In this document: one piece after another, positions 7,060 to 11,670 of the stretch | Layout of the letters: each line of letters starts with the position of its first letter | Position numbering within the stretch: position 1 is the stretch's first letter | Assembly (NCBI GenBank): GCA_050730675.1 | Contig: JBOHNM010000130.1 | Location: 1 to 11,670 of the forward strand | Direction of reading: 5' to 3' | DNA length: 11,670 bases | From: JBOHNM01 sp050730675 | GTDB lineage: Bacteria > Planctomycetota > Phycisphaerae > Phycisphaerales > UBA1924 | Position numbers and translations under genes: made by a program | Notes under the pieces: model-generated | Databases searched by the model: none | What the model was told of the DNA's origin: nothing | What the model saw: only the letters and a program-made list of their open reading frames with translations

Positions 7060-7767
7060 ATGCCCGACCGCGGCCCGCCCGTCATCCTGTGCCCGATGCA
7101 GGTCGAGGAACGCGCCGTCCGTCGCGCCCTCAACGCCGCGGCGCGCACCTCATCCCACGACGCCCCAGCCACCCGCGTCCTCCGCACCGGCATAGGCAAG
7201 GACCGCATCACCGCCTGCGTCCGCGAACTCAGCACCTCATCCACCCCCCCGGCCGCTTTCATCCTCGCCGGCGTCTGCGGCGGCCTCACGCCCACCATCC
7301 CGCTCCCCCCCATCGCTCGCATCATCGACGAGCACGGCCACACCTGGGATCACGGCATCGGTTTCAGCCCCGCTTCTCCTGGCGGCGTCGTACTCATCGG
7401 CGTCGACCGCATCGTGGGTTCTCCCGCCGATAAAGCCGACCTCGCCCGCGCCACCGGCGCCGCAATCGTGGACATGGAATCCCACGCCTTCGCCGCTCTG
7501 TGCGAATCGCTCGGGGTCCCCTGGTCCATTGTCCGCGGCGTCAGCGATACGCCCGATGAAAGCCTCCCACCCGAAGTCCTCGGCTGGCTCGCTCCCGATG
7601 GCACCACGCGCACGGGCCGCGCCGTCGCCGACATGGCCCGCAAGCCATGGTTGATCCCGCACATGGTCCGCGTGATGCGCCGCTCATCGGTCGTGCTGCC
7701 GCTGGTGGCCTCCCGCGCCGTAGAGATCGCGCTCAAGCTCGAGAACACGCACAACTCAAAGTCGTGA
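7060..7767 (+). CDS. Nucleoside phosphorylase/nucleosidase superfamily protein (HpnG/MTAN-like)
   Basis: This 235-residue protein has the motifs of the PNP/MTAN fold (PF01048). An N-terminal strand is followed by PMQVEERAV (Glu16/Glu17, comparable to MTAN Glu12). The glycine turn is ILAGVCGGLTP at 68-78. The nucleoside-binding motif is IVDMESHAFA (136-145, Glu140 comparable to MTAN Glu174). The catalytic Asp lies in VRGVSDTPDES (Asp163). Family members cleave N-ribosidic bonds of methylthioadenosine, adenosylhomocysteine, futalosine or adenosylhopane. The C-terminal stretch LAPDGTTRTG ... RKPWLIPHMVRVMRRS resembles hopanoid-associated HpnG more than MTAN, but no hopanoid or menaquinone gene is nearby, so the substrate is open. 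There is no signal peptide, so it is probably cytoplasmic. It converges on rnc with only 2 nt between stop codons. The ATG at 7060 starts just before the first strand. Confidence 0.8.
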   Translation: MPDRGPPVILCPMQVEERAVRRALNAAARTSSHDAPATRVLRTGIGKDRITACVRELSTSSTPPAAFILAGVCGGLTPTIPLPPIARIIDEHGHTWDHGIGFSPASPGGVVLIGVDRIVGSPADKADLARATGAAIVDMESHAFAALCESLGVPWSIVRGVSDTPDESLPPEVLGWLAPDGTTRTGRAVADMARKPWLIPHMVRVMRRSSVVLPLVASRAVEIALKLENTHNSKS

Positions 7768-7769
7768 CT

Positions 7770-8663
7770 TCACGCCGCCGGATTGATCTGCCCATCGGGG
7801 TGCGCCATGCCGGCCGCCTTGGCTTTCGCCGCCGCGCTGCCATCACCGACGTGCTTGCCGTTTTCCACGGCCGCGCCCGGCTGACCGTTGCTCGTGGCCT
7901 GCCCGTTCTTCGTCGCGGCCTTCACTGTCGGCAGGATCCGGAATTGCCCGCCGCCGTCTCGCTCGATCACATGCAGTTCCTGCAGCGCCAAGAGCGCCGC
8001 GGCCTGCTCCGCCTGCTTCTTGCTCGGCCCCCACGCGCTGCTGTAGCGTTTGTCCGAGATCTGCACGCACACCTGGAAGTGCTTCGCGTGGTCCGGGCCG
8101 GTCTGCGCCACCACCACATACGTGGGTGTGCGCCCCAGTTCCTGCTGCGCGTGCTGCTGGAGGATGCTCTTGAAGTTCTCCTGGTGCCCGCTGTCGGCCG
8201 CCTTGTCGATCAGCGGCGACACCATCGGCGCCAGGAATCCCCGCACCGCCTCCAGACCGCCGTCGAGGTACACCGCCGCCACCAGCGCCTCCAGCGCCGC
8301 CGCCGCGAGGCTGTGCGGCAGCACGGCATGAGTCTTCATCCCCTTGCCGATCGCCAAGTGCTCGAGCAAGTTGAGGTCGCGCCCCAGTTCGGCGCAAGTC
8401 TGGCGCGAAACCACCGTGCTCTTGATCTTGGTCATCTCCCCCTCAAGCAGGTCGGGGAAGCGGTCGTAGATCATCTCGCACACGACCAGCCCCAAGGCCG
8501 CATCGCCCAAAAACTCCAACCGCTCGTTGGAGTTCACGCGCGATTCGGCCAGGGAAGCGTGGCGCAGCGCCAATTCCAATAGGCTGAGGTTGCGGAATCG
8601 ATAACCGATCCGCGCCTCGACAGGGTGTCGTGACGATTCAGGCATCATGGCTTTTTCGGACAT
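7770..8663 (-). CDS. rnc: Ribonuclease III
   Basis: RNase III cleaves double-stranded RNA in rRNA and mRNA maturation. From the ATG at 8663 the protein has 297 residues, longer than the usual 220-250 because of an Ala/Gly/Lys-rich tail after about residue 235. The catalytic domain (about 15-155) contains the signature NERLEFLGDAALG (46-58), with Glu47, Glu50 and Asp54 matching E. coli Glu38, Glu41 and Asp45. A second motif, SLAAAALEALVAAVYLD, keeps Glu125 (E. coli Glu117) but has Ala122 where Asp114 is expected. A double-stranded RNA-binding domain follows at about 163-231 (FKSILQQHAQQELG, then SKKQAEQAAALLALQEL). A GTG at 8771 would add 36 residues unlike the family. ATGs at 8648 and 8645 are also possible, since no start has a good ribosome site. 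It is divergent from rpmH and convergent with the phosphorylase-like gene. Confidence 0.95.
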   Translation of the reverse strand: MSEKAMMPESSRHPVEARIGYRFRNLSLLELALRHASLAESRVNSNERLEFLGDAALGLVVCEMIYDRFPDLLEGEMTKIKSTVVSRQTCAELGRDLNLLEHLAIGKGMKTHAVLPHSLAAAALEALVAAVYLDGGLEAVRGFLAPMVSPLIDKAADSGHQENFKSILQQHAQQELGRTPTYVVVAQTGPDHAKHFQVCVQISDKRYSSAWGPSKKQAEQAAALLALQELHVIERDGGGQFRILPTVKAATKNGQATSNGQPGAAVENGKHVGDGSAAAKAKAAGMAHPDGQINPAA

Positions 8664-8787
8664 TCCGAGATGTCGCTTGCCCGATGCCACCGGCGGCCGC
8701 CACTTGTTCGGGTGGACGCCGGTCGCAGCGGGGTTCGCTGCCGCCTGCCGCCGCCGGGGGTACAAGCCCACGACTTTGGCCGCTTCA

Positions 8788-8796
8788 ACTATACCA
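8788..8796 (-). promoter_or_regulatory. Extended -10 promoter of rnc
   Basis: The minus strand reads TGG followed by TATAGT, an extended -10 element with five of six matches in the hexamer. Transcription would begin near 8781, giving a leader of about 118 nt to the ATG at 8663, or about 10 nt to the less likely GTG at 8771. The leader contains a small hairpin, GCAGCG/CGCTGC (8725-8730, 8736-8741). Confidence 0.5.
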
Positions 8797-8847
8797 GCAA
8801 TTCGGGCGGATGCCCCCTTTTTTGCACGTCTCCCCCACCCCCTGGGC

Positions 8848-8879
8848 CCAAGCGAGGGACTTTCCGGCCCCCCGCTTGG
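8848..8879. other. Inverted repeat between rnc and rpmH promoters
   Basis: CCAAGCG (8848-8854) pairs with CGCTTGG (8873-8879). Inside, GGG (8856-8858) can pair with CCC (8870-8872) after one bulged A. The right arm overlaps the proposed rpmH -35 box. It could be a regulator site in the shared divergent region 8664-8941, which otherwise holds only the two promoters. Its role is unknown. Confidence 0.3.
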
Positions 8880-8904
8880 CGGACCGCTCCGACCGGAATA
8901 ACAT
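8876..8904 (+). promoter_or_regulatory. Likely rpmH promoter
   Basis: TTGGCG (8876-8881) and TAACAT (8899-8904) each match four of six consensus positions and have an ideal 17-nt spacer. The implied transcript starts near 8911, about 31 nt before the rpmH start. The call is by eye. Confidence 0.45.
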
Positions 8905-8930
8905 CAGCCCCTTCCGATTCACCCCTTTTT

Positions 8931-8934
8931 GAGG
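8931..8934 (+). promoter_or_regulatory. Ribosome binding site of rpmH
   Basis: GAGG lies 7 nt before the ATG at 8942 and 13 nt before the in-frame ATG at 8948, so it favours the first start. Confidence 0.55.
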
Positions 8935-8941
8935 TTCCCCC

Positions 8942-9088
8942 ATGGGCATGGCATATCCGAAGCGCGACAGCAACATCAAGCGCAAGCGTGCCATTGGCTT
9001 CCGCGCCCGCATGGCCACCAAGGCTGGCCGCAAGATGATGAACCGCAAGCGCCGCGTTGGCCGCTCGCTAAACGTCGCCGACAAGTAA
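8942..9088 (+). CDS. rpmH: Large ribosomal subunit protein bL34
   Basis: This 48-residue, very basic protein carries the bL34 pattern: NIKRKRAIGFRARMATKAGR (11-30), then KMMNRKRRVGRSL (31-43). It corresponds to the usual bL34 core of KRKRTHGFRARMATKNGRKVLNRRRAKGR. Length is typical (44-50 residues). The N-terminus MGMAYPKRDS differs from the common MKRTYQPS. The ATG at 8942 is chosen because GAGG is well spaced from it; the ATG at 8948 would remove two residues. bL34 is a component of the 50S subunit. In many bacteria rpmH sits beside rnpA and dnaA. Here neither is present: the gene has its own promoter region, is divergent from rnc and is closed by a strong hairpin. It is too short for many gene finders, so it is easily missed. 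Confidence 0.97.
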   Translation: MGMAYPKRDSNIKRKRAIGFRARMATKAGRKMMNRKRRVGRSLNVADK

Positions 9089-9125
9089 ACCCTGCGTCGT
9101 CCGAACAGTTCATTGCCTTCAATCC

Positions 9126-9153
9126 TGAAGCCCGGGCGCCCGCCCGGGCTTCA
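9126..9153 (+). terminator. Strong hairpin terminator after rpmH
   Basis: TGAAGCCCGGGC (9126-9137) and GCCCGGGCTTCA (9142-9153) form a perfect 12-bp stem with the loop GCCC, 37 nt after the rpmH stop. The following bases, TTCATTCC, are only moderately T-rich, so termination may be partial and the downstream gene could receive some readthrough. Confidence 0.75.
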
Positions 9154-9173
9154 TTCATTCCCAGAGGTGGTGA

Positions 9174-10316
9174 ATGCCCAAGCTCACCCGCCCCATCAGC
9201 GCCGCTGTCACCTCGCTCTCGCGCCGTTGGGCGAGCTTCACCGTCGCCATCGCCGTCGCCACCTCCGCCTCACTCGGCGACGGCCCCAAGCCCGACGAAG
9301 AGGTCACCCTCTATCCCACCACCGGCTGGTTCGACGCCGCGGCCCGCCAATGGGTCGTCCCCATCCGCGGCTGCATCTACGAGCCCGAGACCAACTCTGT
9401 CAAACGCAAGGCGTTGCTCGCGCTCCTCGCCGCTCGCCTCAAGCTCGACGAGACTCAGACGCCCCTCTTCCGTGACCGCGCCCAACCGTTCCTCGTTGAC
9501 CACGAGCGGGCCAAGGTCCTCGATGTCTCCTGCGCCGGCGCCACCTGCCGCTGCGGCCCATCCCAGCCCAACGGCCAGTTCACCGCCGAAGTGCGCATTG
9601 ACGTGCCGCCCGATGCCGCGCCACCGAAAACCGACGACTCGGTGACGTTGAGCATTAAGACCCGCGACGGCGACACGCGCGCGTTCTCCGTCGCCGCCCA
9701 ACTGCTCGCTCCCACCGGCGTCAGCATCATCGCCGACATCGACGACACCGTAAAGCTCACCGACGTGCCGGACACCAAGGAGATGCTCCGCAACACGTTC
9801 CTGCGTCCGTACCGCGCCGTCCCCGACATGCCGAAGCTTCTCACCTCCCTCCGCGATGCCGGCGCGAGTATCCACTACGTCTCCGCCAGCCCGTGGCAGC
9901 TCCTCGTGCCGCTCCAGGCAATGTTCGCCGCCGAGGGCCTCCCCGCCGGCTCGATGCACCTCAAGACCTTCCGCTGGAAGGACGAGACTTTCTTCGACCT
10001 CTTCGCCTCTCCCGAGAGCTTCAAGCTCCCGATCCTGCGCGAGCAGCTCAAACGCTACCCTGGCCGCCGCTTCGTGCTCATCGGCGACACCTCCGAGCGC
10101 GACCCCGAGATCTACGCGACGATCGCCCGCGAGTTCCCCGACCAGGTCGCTGCCATTCTCATCCGCATCGCCGCGCCCGCGCAGTGGTCCACCCAGCGCA
10201 GCGATCAGGCGTTCAAGGATGTGCCCGCACCGGTCACCGCGTTCAACGATCCCGCCGAGGTCCACATCCCCAGCGTGCTCGAACGCGCCGCCCCCCGCGC
10301 CGCCAAGCCTCAATGA
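9174..10316 (+). CDS. Exported App1/DUF2183-family phosphatase-like protein
   Basis: This 380-residue protein has an N-terminal hydrophobic segment (about 20-34, after Arg-Arg) that looks like a signal peptide, so it probably acts outside the cytoplasm. The C-terminal domain (about 180-335) matches the App1/LNS2 phosphatidate phosphatase pattern of the HAD-like group: IIADIDDTVKLTDV, with DIDDT at 188-192 (DxDxT nucleophile motif), then YVSASPWQLL (235-244) and LIGDTSERDPEIY (302-314). The middle region carries a Cys cluster (CAGATCRC, 120-127). Fungal App1 dephosphorylates phosphatidate; the substrate of bacterial homologues is not established, so activity is inferred. The AGAGGTGG at 9163-9170 is a good ribosome site for the ATG at 9174. 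The gene follows rpmH behind a terminator-like hairpin, and its 3' end overlaps the convergent HD-GYP gene by 7 nt. Confidence 0.88.
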   Translation: MPKLTRPISAAVTSLSRRWASFTVAIAVATSASLGDGPKPDEEVTLYPTTGWFDAAARQWVVPIRGCIYEPETNSVKRKALLALLAARLKLDETQTPLFRDRAQPFLVDHERAKVLDVSCAGATCRCGPSQPNGQFTAEVRIDVPPDAAPPKTDDSVTLSIKTRDGDTRAFSVAAQLLAPTGVSIIADIDDTVKLTDVPDTKEMLRNTFLRPYRAVPDMPKLLTSLRDAGASIHYVSASPWQLLVPLQAMFAAEGLPAGSMHLKTFRWKDETFFDLFASPESFKLPILREQLKRYPGRRFVLIGDTSERDPEIYATIAREFPDQVAAILIRIAAPAQWSTQRSDQAFKDVPAPVTAFNDPAEVHIPSVLERAAPRAAKPQ

Positions 10317-11026
10317 GGTTTTGTGGGCGGCGTCAGCTTCACCGGCGAGGCTAAGTGCGGCACATGCGCCCCCTCGCCCCGGGTCACCGGCACTACCGGC
10401 AGCGGGCACGAATCGTTGAAGTACGACGCGATCCACGTGAGCTGCCCGTCGCGGTAGAGCTTCTCGAACAGATCGACCGCCGGCGCCCAGTACCACGTGT
10501 TCGTGTGCGTGCGCAACTCCGTCAGCGCCCGCTCGGCCGCCTCCGGCCCGACATCCATCCGGTACGGCCGGATGCTCGTCAGCGCATCGAACGTGTCCAC
10601 CACCGCGAAGAACCGCGAGCCCGTCGGGATACCCTCGCCCACCAGGCGGTCGGGGTACCCGCTGCCGTCGAGCTTCTCGTGGTGGTGGCGCACAAAGTCG
10701 AGCACCACCTCGTCGGTTTCTCCCATCGCCAGCAGCATCTCGTGCCCCGCCGCGGCGTGCTGCTTGATCCGCTCGAACTCATCGTCGGTCAGCTTCCCCG
10801 GCTTCTGCAGGATCGCGTCGGGCACCGCCAGCTTGCCGATGTCGTGCAGTGCCGCCGCGCGGCTCACCCGCTCGACCATCGCGTGGTCCAGCCCAGCCGC
10901 CTCCGCGAGCGTCCGCGTGTACAGCACCACCCGCCACGTGTGCGCCGCCGTCGAGAGGTCCTTCTCCTCGATCGCCTGGAGCACTTTTTGAATCTCTTTG
11001 TCGTTCACTTGGGGAAGGGTATTCAT
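10310..11026 (-). CDS. HD-GYP domain phosphodiesterase
   Basis: This 238-residue protein is almost entirely one HD-GYP domain. The motifs are His29 (AAHTWRV), the HD pair His61-Asp62 in HDIGKLAVPDAIL, His90 and His95 (QHAAAGHEML), HHHEKLDGSGYPDRL (114-128) with an intact GYP triad, and Asp144/Asp147 in VVDTFDALTSIRPYR. These are the metal ligands and signature of enzymes that hydrolyse cyclic di-GMP, so it is predicted active and cytoplasmic. It has no receiver or sensor domain. The ATG at 11026 is 5 nt after the stop of the SpoIIE-type phosphatase gene, so the two are probably co-transcribed and translationally coupled. Residues after about 200 form a Pro-rich tail outside the domain. Its stop overlaps the end of the App1-like gene in the sequence TCAATGA. 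Confidence 0.93.
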   Translation of the reverse strand: MNTLPQVNDKEIQKVLQAIEEKDLSTAAHTWRVVLYTRTLAEAAGLDHAMVERVSRAAALHDIGKLAVPDAILQKPGKLTDDEFERIKQHAAAGHEMLLAMGETDEVVLDFVRHHHEKLDGSGYPDRLVGEGIPTGSRFFAVVDTFDALTSIRPYRMDVGPEAAERALTELRTHTNTWYWAPAVDLFEKLYRDGQLTWIASYFNDSCPLPVVPVTRGEGAHVPHLASPVKLTPPTKPH

Positions 11027-11031
11027 CCAGT

Positions 11032-11670
11032 TTACAGCACCCGCAGCATCACCAGCGTCTGATCATCGATCTGCCGTCCGTGCCCTGCAGCCCGTGCCAG
11101 CACCGCCGCGTGCATCGCCACCAGCGTTCCGCCCCCGCCCGCCGCGGCGGCGAACGCCGCCACTACCGGCTCCATCCCCAGTTCTTTGCCGCCCCCGTCC
11201 TGCACTTCTGTCAGCCCGTCGGTGAGAAGCATGAACACGTCCCCCGCGGCCGCGGCCACAGTCCGCGAGTGGAATTCGTGCCCGCCCTCCACCCCCAGCG
11301 GCAGGTGTTCGTTGTCGATCAGTTCGATCCGCCGCTCCCCCGCCCGCCAGCAGACCAGCGGCAGGTGCCCCGCCATCGCCACCTCGCACGAGCGATCGGC
11401 ACGCACCCGCAGGCACGAAGCCGTGGCAAACATCCCCGGCTCGACGAGGCTCTCCAGCACACGGTTCAGGTCCGTCAGCACCTCGCCCAGGTCCGCCGGG
11501 CGCAGCAGTCGCATCCGCAGAGAACTCTTGAGCATCGCCATCACGACCCCAGCCTTGACACCGTGCCCCGACACATCCGCCAGGTACACATCCAGCCGGT
11601 CGGGCGTCGCCACTAGGTCGATCAGGTCGCCCCCCATCTCGCTCGACGCTGCCGACCGCCCGACCACTTC
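11032..11670 (-). CDS. SpoIIE/RsbU-type PP2C serine phosphatase domain, C-terminal part (partial)
   Basis: The frame is open to the right edge, so the N-terminus, often a receiver, GAF or PAS sensor domain, is missing. The 212 visible residues cover most of a SpoIIE domain: EMGGDLIDLV (Asp15), VYLADVSGHGVKAGVVMAML (DVSGHG at 32-37), FATASCLRV, MAGHLPLV, LPLGV, MLLTDGLTEVQD (Asp151) and a final DDQTLVMLRV (Asp202/Asp203). These are the metal-binding positions of PP2C-type phosphatases. RsbU-like enzymes dephosphorylate anti-sigma antagonists in partner-switching pathways. No anti-sigma or STAS gene is in the window, so the target is unknown. A GTG at 11667-11665 is in frame but would start in the middle of the domain and is unlikely to be the true start. 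The HD-GYP gene follows after 5 nt. Confidence 0.9.
   Translation of the reverse strand, partial: EVVGRSAASSEMGGDLIDLVATPDRLDVYLADVSGHGVKAGVVMAMLKSSLRMRLLRPADLGEVLTDLNRVLESLVEPGMFATASCLRVRADRSCEVAMAGHLPLVCWRAGERRIELIDNEHLPLGVEGGHEFHSRTVAAAAGDVFMLLTDGLTEVQDGGGKELGMEPVVAAFAAAAGGGGTLVAMHAAVLARAAGHGRQIDDQTLVMLRVL

Noticed and set aside
7647..8582. 311-codon open frame on the plus strand
   Set aside because: It is antisense to rnc and the end of the phosphorylase-like gene. The composition is typical of a shadow frame.
8664..8771. N-terminal extension of RNase III to a GTG start
   Set aside because: The added 36 residues are Arg/Pro/Ala-rich and lie outside the family domain. No ribosome site precedes the GTG.
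8664..8941. Replication origin beside rpmH
   Set aside because: No DnaA-box cluster or AT-rich unwinding region is visible, and dnaA and rnpA are absent.
9270..10496. 408-codon open frame on the minus strand
   Set aside because: It is antisense to the App1-like gene and runs into the HD-GYP gene in another frame. It shows no recognisable motif.

Overview
The window is GC-rich and densely coding, with genes on both strands, short gaps and mostly weak Shine-Dalgarno signals. I infer a Planctomycetota-like bacterium, possibly class Phycisphaerae, from the base composition, the divergent bL34 and RNase III sequences and the mix of secreted glycosidase, RND efflux and signalling genes. This placement is an inference; no database was searched.

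Left edge (1-860, minus): the N-terminal part of an exported GH78 alpha-L-rhamnosidase-like enzyme that continues outside the window. A divergent control region (861-1069) follows, with a 9-bp hairpin and a perfect 11+11 bp inverted repeat just before a TetR-family regulator. Next comes a compact plus-strand cassette: tetR (1070-1720), an RND efflux permease (1744-4935) and its membrane-fusion partner (4919-6250, overlapping the permease). The layout suggests an autoregulated tripartite efflux pump; no outer-membrane channel gene is present here.

Middle (6300-8663): a minus-strand tRNA-Glu(UUC), a small membrane-anchored or exported protein of unknown function, and a nucleoside phosphorylase/nucleosidase-superfamily enzyme (HpnG/MTAN-like). 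RNase III (rnc, minus) converges on that enzyme gene with a 2-nt gap. RNase III appears to have Ala where one metal-binding Asp is expected.

Right part (8664-11670): a promoter region between divergent rnc and rpmH; the short gene rpmH (bL34, 48 aa), closed by a strong hairpin; an exported App1/DUF2183-type phosphatase; then two minus-strand signalling genes in tandem, a SpoIIE/PP2C-type phosphatase (5' end cut off by the window) followed by an HD-GYP phosphodiesterase. Convergent genes nearly touch or overlap (7767/7770 and 10310-10316).

I see no CRISPR array, insertion sequence, prophage or clearly new multi-gene system. The best leads are the TetR operator with possible secondary sites, the RNase III active-site substitution, the phosphatase/HD-GYP pair and the unknown small exported protein.
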